Below, in pieces: positions 8,114 through 14,619 of a stretch of DNA of 64,000 nucleotides (positions within the stretch are counted from its first letter, which is position 1; each line of letters opens with the position of its first letter). Below the pieces are notes generated by a model. That model worked only from the letters and a program-made list of their open reading frames with translations, searched no databases and was not told where the DNA came from. This DNA is from an uncultured Prevotellaceae bacterium (GTDB lineage: Bacteria > Bacteroidota > Bacteroidia > Bacteroidales > Muribaculaceae). Location of the stretch: NCBI GenBank assembly GCA_900318205.1, contig ONJS01000016.1:1-64000 (forward strand), written 5' to 3'. The translations under genes were made by a program, and so were the position numbers.

Positions 8114-8737
8114 ATGCATATCGTTTCGATAGACAAGCAGACCATCAACGAGATGCCTCGGGTAACCTTCCCGGGACAAATCCACATCATCGCCGACGTT
8201 TCACAGATCCAACGCGCCGTCACTGTACTGCGCTCAACACACATCGTTGGCTTTGATACCGAAACCCGTCCCAGCTTTCGCCGCGGCGAGCACCACAACA
8301 TCGCCCTGCTGCAAATCTCGACCCTGAGCGATGCTTTCCTGTTCCGCCTCAACAAGACGGGAGTCACTGCACCATTGCGGGACTATCTCGAGGACGACAG
8401 CATCACCAAGGTCGGCCTCTCGACCTGCGACGATTTCCACCAGCTCACCAGGGTGTGCGACTGCCATCCCGCCGGATTCATTGAACTGCAACAGCTCGTC
8501 AAGCAATATCAGATTGCCGACATGAGCCTGCAGAAGATCTATGCCATCCTGTTCCAGCAGAAAATCAGCAAGGGGCAGCAACTCACCAACTGGGAAGCAC
8601 CCCAACTCACTGACAGCCAACAGCAATATGCCGCTATTGACGCATGGGCGTGTCTGCGCATCTACAACTACCTGCAAGACGGGAATTTCCTCCCCGAGCA
8701 CTCCCCCTATTGGCACGAACTTGTCGAGCAAGATTAG
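8114..8737 (+). CDS. 3'-5' exonuclease domain protein (DEDDy family)
   Basis: A 207-residue protein consisting of one ribonuclease D/WRN-like exonuclease domain. The DEDD residues are visible: D and E in GFDTET (exo I), D in GLSTCDDFHQL (exo II) and D in QQYAAIDAWACLRIYNYL (exo III), with a tyrosine four residues before the last D as in the DEDDy class. Proteins of this size in Bacteroidota are stand-alone exonucleases whose substrate (structured RNA or DNA ends) is not established. The start ATG lies 8 bases behind a -7 box. Confidence 0.88.
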   Translation: MHIVSIDKQTINEMPRVTFPGQIHIIADVSQIQRAVTVLRSTHIVGFDTETRPSFRRGEHHNIALLQISTLSDAFLFRLNKTGVTAPLRDYLEDDSITKVGLSTCDDFHQLTRVCDCHPAGFIELQQLVKQYQIADMSLQKIYAILFQQKISKGQQLTNWEAPQLTDSQQQYAAIDAWACLRIYNYLQDGNFLPEHSPYWHELVEQD

Positions 8738-8778
8738 CCATCATCAAGATTTTTTTGAAAAAAAAAGCGCCAAACGCA

Positions 8779-8808
8779 TTGTCTGGCACGGAATTTGTAG
8801 TACCTTTG
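8779..8808 (+). promoter_or_regulatory. Promoter of ssrA
   Basis: TTG (8779-8781), 19-base spacer, TACCTTTG (8801-8808): an ideal Bacteroidota housekeeping promoter, about 30 bases upstream of the mature tmRNA 5' end. Confidence 0.85.
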
Positions 8809-8837
8809 TAGCCCGTTTGCTACGGACACATACTATT

Positions 8838-9237
8838 GGGGCTGACTGGCTTTGACAGCGTGTAGAGGTGGTAAGCAAGCATGCAGAGCGATAATGGCAA
8901 GGCTCTTAAATCTCAGTCATTGACACAATTAAATGGCGAAAACAACTACGCTCTCGCTGCCTAACCGAAGCACAGTAAGTTCGGCTTTATCACTGCCCAA
9001 GGGGCTGTGACGAGACATCACCCAACTGCCCTCGCGCCGAGGCGGGTTGATCAGGTGGTGCAGGAATATCGGCGATAGGACAAGGTAAGCCTCGGGCCGC
9101 GTCCGAAATTTAGAGGATAAGCCACCGGTTGGTCGTCTTGGGCCTGCCAGCGGTCGAAAACCAAGCCAAGACTAAGCATGTAGAAACCTTATTAGTTCCA
9201 CGTTTGGACGAGGGTTCAAACCCCTCCAGCTCCACCG
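8838..9237 (+). ncRNA. ssrA: Transfer-messenger RNA (tmRNA)
   Basis: The 5' end GGGGCTGACTGGCTTTGACAG is the conserved tmRNA start and pairs with the 3' acceptor CAGCTCC. The tag reading frame is AAT GGC GAA AAC AAC TAC GCT CTC GCT GCC TAA, giving NGENNYALAA, typical for Bacteroidales. The T-arm GAGGGTTCAAACCCCTC precedes the acceptor. The gene reads CCG rather than CCA after the discriminator A, so CCA completion is expected. tmRNA with SmpB rescues stalled ribosomes. The last 14 or so bases are repeated at 14150-14163, marking the gene as an integration site. Confidence 0.97.
9222..9235 (+). repeat. attL-like direct repeat in the 3' end of ssrA
   Basis: CCCTCCAGCTCCAC within the T-arm and acceptor stem. 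An identical 14-mer lies at 14150-14163, 4928 bases away in the same orientation, and both copies are preceded by AAAC. Confidence 0.75.
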
Positions 9238-9240
9238 AAC

Positions 9241-9283
9241 ACGAGTAACCACCTGATCCACAGATGGTTACTCGTTGTTTTTG
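9241..9283 (+). terminator. Terminator downstream of ssrA
   Basis: Arms ACGAGTAACCA and TGGTTACTCGT are perfect over 11 bp and are followed by TGTTTTTGTT. It lies just inside the left end of the island, so it would have been brought by the element. Confidence 0.88.
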
Positions 9284-9284
9284 T

Positions 9285-9540
9285 TGGAGCACTTGGCTCC
9301 AATAGGTTTGTTTTCAAATCATTGATTTTCAGTAATTTATGATTTCTTATTACCACTTTATTCCCCCGTTTTATTCCCCCTTTTTTTCCTGACATTGAAT
9401 GATGGCTTTAAGCATCTGTGCTCAACTCACCATATCTCGTTTTGTTTTGGACTTCTTTGCTCCAAAAGCTATTAATAACATCAAAAAGGCAAAATTTGAA
9501 ATGATGATGTTTGGGGAGCACAAATGATATAAATCTCAAT
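9285..9540. other. Non-coding left end of the island
   Basis: No gene is seen. It contains a small hairpin TTGGAGC/GCTCCAA at about 9284-9302 and T- and C-rich tracts (about 9360-9390), but nothing resembling an integrase fragment. Confidence 0.5.
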
Positions 9541-9591
9541 GAGTTTCAGCTAAAACAAAGATTATTTGCGAGTTTTAGCTAAAACTCATTG
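9537..9591. promoter_or_regulatory. Paired palindromic operator-like sites before the ATPase gene
   Basis: Two related palindromes lie 29 bases apart: GAGTTTCAGCTAAAAC (9541-9556) and GAGTTTTAGCTAAAACTC (9571-9588, perfect). Together they form a 20-bp inverted repeat with one mismatch (9537-9556 against 9572-9591). The second site overlaps the TTG of the promoter, a position suited to a repressor. Confidence 0.6.
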
Positions 9592-9619
9592 TCAGTTTAA
9601 AATAATAATAATACCTTTG
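9589..9619 (+). promoter_or_regulatory. Promoter of the island operon
   Basis: TTG (9589-9591), 20-base spacer, TACCTTTG (9612-9619), followed by the ATG at 9644. The only other promoter-like element in the island was not found, so both island genes are probably transcribed from here. Confidence 0.75.
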
Positions 9620-9643
9620 CATCAACCAAATTCACCTTTCATT

Positions 9644-11068
9644 ATGGATAAGCTTATTGGCAGAGAAAAAGAGATACAACTGTTGACAGAATACACATCT
9701 TCAGACCGTCCTGAATTTGTTGCCATTTATGGTCGCAGACGTGTGGGAAAAACATTCTTGGTCAATCATTTGTTTCATGGCAAAATGGCTTTTGCCATGA
9801 CTGGGGTACTTGACGGTACTTCAGAGGAACAAATGGAGGCGTTTATAGATGCACTCCAAGAATATAGCAAGAAAACCGTCAAACGTCCTGAAAACTGGAT
9901 GGAAGCATTTAGGTTATTGAAGGAGCACCTAAAACGAAAGGTCACATTGAAACGACGTTGCATCGTATTCCTGGATGAACTTCCATCCATGGACACACAA
10001 CGCTCAGGTTTTGTGCGGGCCTTGGGATACTTTTGGAACTCATGGGCATCAATGCAAGACAACCTCACATTAATTGTTTGCGGCAGTGCCACGTCTTGGA
10101 TGATTAAAAATGTTGTTAATGATAAAGGCGGGCTCCATGACCGCATCACTCACGAAATACACCTGCATCCTTTCACACTTCATGAAACCGAAACATATTT
10201 GAAAAGTCGGAATTTCAAGTGGGAGCGTCTTTCTGTTCTACAGGCATACATGGCTCTTGGCGGAGTACCCTATTATTTGAGCCTGTTGCATCATAATGAG
10301 AGTTTTGCAACAAATATAGACCGACTTTTCTTTGGAGAAGAGGAAGAATTGCGCAGGGAATACAAACGACTTTATTCAACGTTATTTCAATCACCTGAGT
10401 CTTATATGTCTGTCGTCAACGCACTGTCAAAGGTGAAACATGGTATGACCCGCAAAGAGTTAAGTTCTGCCCTTGGAACTGCCCCAAATGGGACGCTCAG
10501 CCAGAAGTTAGAAGACCTGGTTAACTGTGATATAATCCGAAAGTACGTGGTGAGGGAGAAACGCATCAGCAATCGTTCCGCTATATACCAACTCACCGAT
10601 TTCTATTCTCAGTTTTATCTGACATTCGTTCCGCGTGCAGAGGCCGAAACCAACTATTGGACGAATCATATCGGTACACCTGAAATCAACACATGGTTGG
10701 GGCTGTGCTTTGAGAGGGTCTGCATGACTCATGTAACACAAATCAAGAAAGCTCTGGGCATCGATCGGATTTCGACAAAATTCTATTCGTGGCAAAGTAA
10801 GCAATCGCAACCGAAAGCTCAAATAGACATGATTCTTGATCGCGCAGACGGAATCATCAACCTTTGCGAAATGAAATACAGCGAAGCTGAGTTTTCCATG
10901 AACAACACCGAAACGATTAAATTACGCAATCGTGCCGCAGCCTTTAAACAGGAGACAGGTGCGAAAGGCGCATTATGGCCCACGTTGATAACAACCTATG
11001 GTTTGAAGGACGGAATGCATTCATCCACATTTGTTGAAACGCTGACCATGGATGATTTGTTCAAGTAG
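9644..11068 (+). CDS. ATPase with C-terminal DUF234 nuclease-like domain
   Basis: A 474-residue protein of the archaeal-type ATPase family (ATPase_2 plus DUF234). The start ATG gives MDKLIGREKEI. The P-loop is GRRRVGKT (K36) and Walker B is RCIVFLDELPS. The middle third is helical and contains a winged-helix-like segment (MTRKELSSALG...GTLSQKLEDL). The C-terminal domain keeps a D...E-x-K arrangement (QIDMILDR, then INLCEMKYSE) typical of restriction-endonuclease folds. Such proteins are frequent on mobile elements and are suspected in defence or selfish functions, without a proven mechanism. It is 23 bases upstream of the primase-helicase gene and presumably in one operon with it. Confidence 0.85.
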   Translation: MDKLIGREKEIQLLTEYTSSDRPEFVAIYGRRRVGKTFLVNHLFHGKMAFAMTGVLDGTSEEQMEAFIDALQEYSKKTVKRPENWMEAFRLLKEHLKRKVTLKRRCIVFLDELPSMDTQRSGFVRALGYFWNSWASMQDNLTLIVCGSATSWMIKNVVNDKGGLHDRITHEIHLHPFTLHETETYLKSRNFKWERLSVLQAYMALGGVPYYLSLLHHNESFATNIDRLFFGEEEELRREYKRLYSTLFQSPESYMSVVNALSKVKHGMTRKELSSALGTAPNGTLSQKLEDLVNCDIIRKYVVREKRISNRSAIYQLTDFYSQFYLTFVPRAEAETNYWTNHIGTPEINTWLGLCFERVCMTHVTQIKKALGIDRISTKFYSWQSKQSQPKAQIDMILDRADGIINLCEMKYSEAEFSMNNTETIKLRNRAAAFKQETGAKGALWPTLITTYGLKDGMHSSTFVETLTMDDLFK

Positions 11069-11091
11069 TTGTCACCAATGGAAAGCATTTC

Positions 11092-13956
11092 ATGAATGAT
11101 TCGATGTCATATCAGGAACTCAAGCGCGAACGGGATGCTCTTCAAGTGCGAATAAAGCAACTTGAAGATGAGATTTCGTCACTTCGTGAGCGACTGATGC
11201 AGTATGAGCCACAAAGGTCAGGCCACGAAAAGTCCCTGCCTCCTCTTGCAAAGACCCGTTTGTCGTTGGATGAAAAGGTTGCCTTGTTTCGTAGTTTGTT
11301 TCGTGGACGGGAAGATGTATTTGCCCGGCGATGGCAGAACCGTTCAAATGGCAAAAGTGGATATCAACCAGTCTGTGAAAACGAGTGGAACCCGCAACTG
11401 TGCTACAAGCGACAATACAAATGCAGTGAATGCCCTAACCGGAAATTCTCCAGGCTCACTGACAATGACATCTATCGTCATCTTGAAGGGAAAGCGCCTG
11501 ATTGCCGTGATGTGATTGGGTTGTATGTCATCAATGAAGATGACACCTGCCATCTGCTTTGCGCCGACTTTGACGACAAGAACTGCGAGCATGGCTATAA
11601 AGGAGATGTGTTGACATTTGTCAATGTCTGCAAAAGTTGGAATATCCCCAGCTATGTAGAGCGATCGCGGTCTGGAAATGGGGCACATGTCTGGATATTT
11701 TTTGATGCTCCAATCTCGGCCGCCAAAGCACGACGGTTAGGATATGCTATTCTAACTGAAGCCACAAATCGTGACGGTTGTATTTCATTCAAATCTTATG
11801 ACCGTTTCTTTCCAAACCAGGATTATCTGCTACAAGGAGGCCTAGGCAACCTCGTGGCTCTGCCGTTACAAGGGCAAGCAAGAAAACAAGGAAACAGCGT
11901 ATTTGTGAATGAGCATTTTGAGCCCTATCCTGACCAATGGGAATACTTGCTCAAAATTAAGAGACTGGTTGAGGCAGATGTTGACATCTTGCTTCACTCA
12001 AAGGCTAGTGCCCAGCCCCTCGGTGCACTTGCCACAACCAGCGAGAACAATCCTTGGGAAGCTCCTGTGGCATCAACGATTGATAAAAGAGATTTTGCAG
12101 CCAAGCTGACCATTGTAAAAGCGAACATGCTTTACTTTCCTATTGGGGCCTTATCAGCAAAAGTCATCAATTACTTCAAGCGCATCGCCTCATTCAGGAA
12201 TCCAGAATTTTATAGCCGACAGGCTATGCGTCTAACGACCTATAACATTCCTCGCATCATCTCTTGCGCTGAAATCATTGATGACTACCTGGCATTACCT
12301 CGTGGTTGTGAAGATGCTGTCATCCAATTCCTTGAAGACAATGAGGTGAACTACGAAATCATAGACAAAACGAATCATGGGAAACCCATTCATATCACTT
12401 TCACTGGAGAGTTGCACAACGACCAGGCAGAAGCGGTTTCACTATTATGTGAAAACACAAATGGCGTGTTGTCGGCTACTACGGCTTTTGGCAAGACTGT
12501 TGCCGCAATCGGACTTATTGCAAGACACGGAGTTAATACGCTAATTCTAACGCATACTAAAGCGCTCCTTGAACAATGGAAAAAGGAATTAGGCAAGTTT
12601 CTATCAATCGAATACATACCTGAAGAGACCAAACCCAAACGTGGCAGGCCAAAGAAATCCTCCCCTATAGGCACACTTAGTTCTAACGGAAACTCTTTGC
12701 ATGGTATCATTGATATCGCCCTTATCCAGTCTTGCATAACCAATGGAGAGGTAAAACCACTTGTCAAGGAATACGGCATGGTAATTGTCGATGAGTGCCA
12801 TCACGTGTCTGCGGTAAATTTCGAACACGTTTTGAAAGAAACAAATGCACATCGGGTCTATGGCCTGACCGCAACTCCAATAAGGAAAGACGGACATCAG
12901 CCCATCATATTCATGCAATGCGGCCCGATTAGATACACGGCTGACGCCAAGCATCAGATGCAAATGCAGTCTTTTAGCAGATTGCTTATACCTCGTTTCA
13001 CACATTACCATGATGTTATTGACAAGAATTTGCCCTACATGCAAATCATTCACCAACTTGCCGAGGATGAATACCGTAACCGTCTCATCGTGGATGACGT
13101 TTGCATAGCATTGAAAGAAGGGCGAACGCCATTAGTTCTTTCTAGCCTAACAACACATGTTGATTCACTTGCTAATCTCCTGAAACCTCATTGCACAAAT
13201 GTGATTGTACTCATTGGCTCAGAAAGCACCAAAGATAAGAGGATGAAAATGGGACGATTAAATCAACTCTCAGCCAATGACTCTCTCGTCATCATAGCCA
13301 CAGGAAAGTACATCGGCGAGGGATTTGACTGTCCCAGGCTCGACACATTGTTTCTCGCTCTGCCAGTTTCATGGAAAGGTATCATTGCTCAATATGCAGG
13401 TCGCCTTCATCGCGATCACGTCGGGAAACAAGAGGTGCGCATTTATGACTATATCGACTTTAGTATTCCTGTATGTGAGGCTATGTATCGACGCAGGCTT
13501 AAAGGCTATGCATCCATCGGATACTCGCTCATGCCAGATGGCCTATTCGCCGATGTCCAAGAACCAGAAAACCAGATTTTCAATGGCTCCAATTTCATAA
13601 CTCATTACATTTCATCTCTTGGTTCAGCCAAAAGTTCCATCATAATCATTTGTCCCAAAGTAAAGTTTAGCCACCGTTCATTAGTCGCAACACGACTTGC
13701 TGACCTCATTCCCAAAGGCATCAAGATTGCAGTAGCTACCAGAGAGAAGAACGAGCATACCGAACACTTGGCAAGGCATGGAATAAGAGTCATCATTAAT
13801 GAGAGCCTATCATTCTCAGCCACCATCATCGACCGCTCCCGTCTATGGTACGGCAACGTTAACCCCCTAGGCTTCTACAAGCAAGATGACAATATCATCA
13901 CGTTCCGCCATCCTGAGGTTGCTACTACTCTTATTGACTCGTTAAGTAGCATATAA
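11092..13956 (+). CDS. TOTE-type AEP primase fused to a DEAD/DEAH-like helicase
   Basis: A 954-residue protein. It starts with a short coiled coil (about 1-40), then an archaeo-eukaryotic primase domain of the TOTE conflict-system type (about 55-290) with GREDVFARRWQNR, a zinc-binding C-x-x-C near KCSECPNR, catalytic D-x-D in CADFDDK, histidine in SGNGAHVWIFF and SYDRFFPNQD. A superfamily 2 helicase follows: Walker A TAFGKT (K468), Walker B DECH (567-570), GLTATPIRKD and QYAGRLHRDH. The last 120 residues resemble a phospholipase D-like domain, but its HKD histidine and lysine appear replaced (SATIIDRSRLWYGNVNPLG). TOTE systems are predicted anti-invader or selfish elements. The role as primer or nucleic-acid processor is inferred. 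Confidence 0.9.
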   Translation: MNDSMSYQELKRERDALQVRIKQLEDEISSLRERLMQYEPQRSGHEKSLPPLAKTRLSLDEKVALFRSLFRGREDVFARRWQNRSNGKSGYQPVCENEWNPQLCYKRQYKCSECPNRKFSRLTDNDIYRHLEGKAPDCRDVIGLYVINEDDTCHLLCADFDDKNCEHGYKGDVLTFVNVCKSWNIPSYVERSRSGNGAHVWIFFDAPISAAKARRLGYAILTEATNRDGCISFKSYDRFFPNQDYLLQGGLGNLVALPLQGQARKQGNSVFVNEHFEPYPDQWEYLLKIKRLVEADVDILLHSKASAQPLGALATTSENNPWEAPVASTIDKRDFAAKLTIVKANMLYFPIGALSAKVINYFKRIASFRNPEFYSRQAMRLTTYNIPRIISCAEIIDDYLALPRGCEDAVIQFLEDNEVNYEIIDKTNHGKPIHITFTGELHNDQAEAVSLLCENTNGVLSATTAFGKTVAAIGLIARHGVNTLILTHTKALLEQWKKELGKFLSIEYIPEETKPKRGRPKKSSPIGTLSSNGNSLHGIIDIALIQSCITNGEVKPLVKEYGMVIVDECHHVSAVNFEHVLKETNAHRVYGLTATPIRKDGHQPIIFMQCGPIRYTADAKHQMQMQSFSRLLIPRFTHYHDVIDKNLPYMQIIHQLAEDEYRNRLIVDDVCIALKEGRTPLVLSSLTTHVDSLANLLKPHCTNVIVLIGSESTKDKRMKMGRLNQLSANDSLVIIATGKYIGEGFDCPRLDTLFLALPVSWKGIIAQYAGRLHRDHVGKQEVRIYDYIDFSIPVCEAMYRRRLKGYASIGYSLMPDGLFADVQEPENQIFNGSNFITHYISSLGSAKSSIIIICPKVKFSHRSLVATRLADLIPKGIKIAVATREKNEHTEHLARHGIRVIINESLSFSATIIDRSRLWYGNVNPLGFYKQDDNIITFRHPEVATTLIDSLSSI

Positions 13957-13992
13957 ATTGACCTATTTCTATTGCATTACGATAGTTATCAG

Positions 13993-14029
13993 AGGGGGAA
14001 TCGGGCTGTTTTGTATTCCCCCCTTTTGT
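13993..14029 (+). terminator. Terminator after the primase-helicase gene
   Basis: Arms GGGGGAAT and ATTCCCCC with a 13-base loop, followed by C and TTTT. It starts 37 bases after the stop codon. Confidence 0.8.
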
Positions 14030-14149
14030 GATATAACATCCTAATCGTTTGATATGACAAATAAATCATCAGGCCGCAATTACCTGATAACCAAATAGTT
14101 TCATTAGTTTATACTATCACATGATTAGTATGTAATATCATTCGATAAA

Positions 14150-14163
14150 CCCTCCAGCTCCAC
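14150..14163 (+). repeat. attR-like direct repeat
   Basis: CCCTCCAGCTCCAC, identical to the end of ssrA at 9222-9235. The context AAAC before it is shared. After it the sequence diverges (AAAACC against CGAACA). Confidence 0.75.
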
Positions 14164-14171
14164 AAAACCCC

Positions 14172-14206
14172 AAAATAAGTCGCTGAAAATCAGCGACTTA
14201 TTTTTA
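14172..14206. terminator. Hairpin terminator, possibly the original ssrA terminator
   Basis: AAATAAGTCGCTG and CAGCGACTTATTT form a perfect stem with an AAAAT-type loop and T-runs on both strands. It sits 9 bases after the right-hand repeat, the distance expected for a tmRNA terminator before the island inserted. Confidence 0.75.
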
Positions 14207-14300
14207 ATTATACTTATTTGTTTAGAGGTTATTAGGCGGTGGATGAGGGGGGGGGACGGGGAAGGGATTGTTTAATTATGCTATTTTTTTGGGGGGATTG

Positions 14301-14331
14301 TTGGTGGGTGGGGGAAAAAGTAGTACCTTTG
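14301..14331 (+). promoter_or_regulatory. Promoter of the riboswitch-btuB operon
   Basis: TTG (14301-14303), 20-base spacer, TACCTTTG (14324-14331), immediately ahead of the cobalamin riboswitch. Confidence 0.75.
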
Positions 14332-14341
14332 CGGCGAAATT

Positions 14342-14520
14342 TGATGGTAATCGGGGGGGGCCATGGGCTACCTCGATGCAAGGGAATCCGGTGAGAGTCC
14401 GGAACTGTACCTGCAGCTGTAATCCCCTCAAACACGGGGTCTGCTTACTGAATGTCACTGGCCTGGAGTAAGGCTGGGAAGGCAAAGCGGACTGGGGAAA
14501 AGTCAGAAGACCTGCCATTA
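14342..14520 (+). promoter_or_regulatory. Cobalamin riboswitch
   Basis: Contains the conserved core GGGAATCCGGTGAGAGTCC, then GGAACTGTACCTGCAGCTGTAA, and the 3' box AGTCAGAAGACCTGCC. ATGGT (14344-14348) pairs with GCCAT (14514-14518) as the closing stem. It lies 100 bases upstream of the first TonB receptor gene, so vitamin B12 binding should repress the receptor-cbiK-receptor operon. No other copy was seen in the window. Confidence 0.95.
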
Positions 14521-14521
14521 T

Positions 14522-14567
14522 TTAGCTTTTAGCGATTAGCTGTTAGCTGCAGCTGATGCTGGGAGCT
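14522..14567. repeat. Degenerate TTAGC simple repeat
   Basis: TAGCTTTTAGCGATTAGCTG continued by TTAGCTGCAGCTG, between the riboswitch and the receptor gene. Related in style to the other short iterated tracts of this genome. Confidence 0.45.
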
Positions 14568-14619
14568 GAATATATTAACTTTAGTACGTTCACTCAGGAA
14601 CAGGTGTGACGGAAAGCAA

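Larger units (their letters stand above)
9236..14163 (+). mobile_element. Integrated 4.9-kb island at ssrA carrying a TOTE-type primase-helicase
   Basis: The region is bounded by the direct repeat CCCTCCAGCTCCAC (9222-9235 and 14150-14163), as expected for insertion into a tmRNA 3' end that restores the gene. It contains two co-directional genes, an ATPase-DUF234 protein and an AEP primase-helicase, both lower in GC than the flanking genes. No integrase or transposase is visible, so the element is either a remnant or depends on an integrase elsewhere. A second terminator-like hairpin directly after the right repeat (14172-14206) could be the original ssrA terminator displaced by the insertion. 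Confidence 0.7.
14030..14300. other. Gene-free right end of the island and junction
   Basis: AT-rich sequence without a gene up to the right repeat. After the junction there is a terminator-like hairpin and then a G-rich tract (about 14236-14320) leading to the btuB promoter. Confidence 0.5.

Noticed and set aside
7075-8367. Long minus-strand open frame of 430 codons opposite the RelA/SpoT gene
   Set aside because: The opposite strand encodes a well-conserved RSH protein. The frame has no recognisable domain and is a by-product of GC-rich codon positions.
9200-9237. Possible separate tRNA gene (T-arm and acceptor-like sequence)
   Set aside because: The T-arm and acceptor pair with the tmRNA 5' end at 8838 and belong to ssrA. 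There is no anticodon arm.
9110-9292. Short minus-strand frame over the 3' end of ssrA
   Set aside because: It lies within the tmRNA and its terminator, where the RNA gene explains all conserved sequence.
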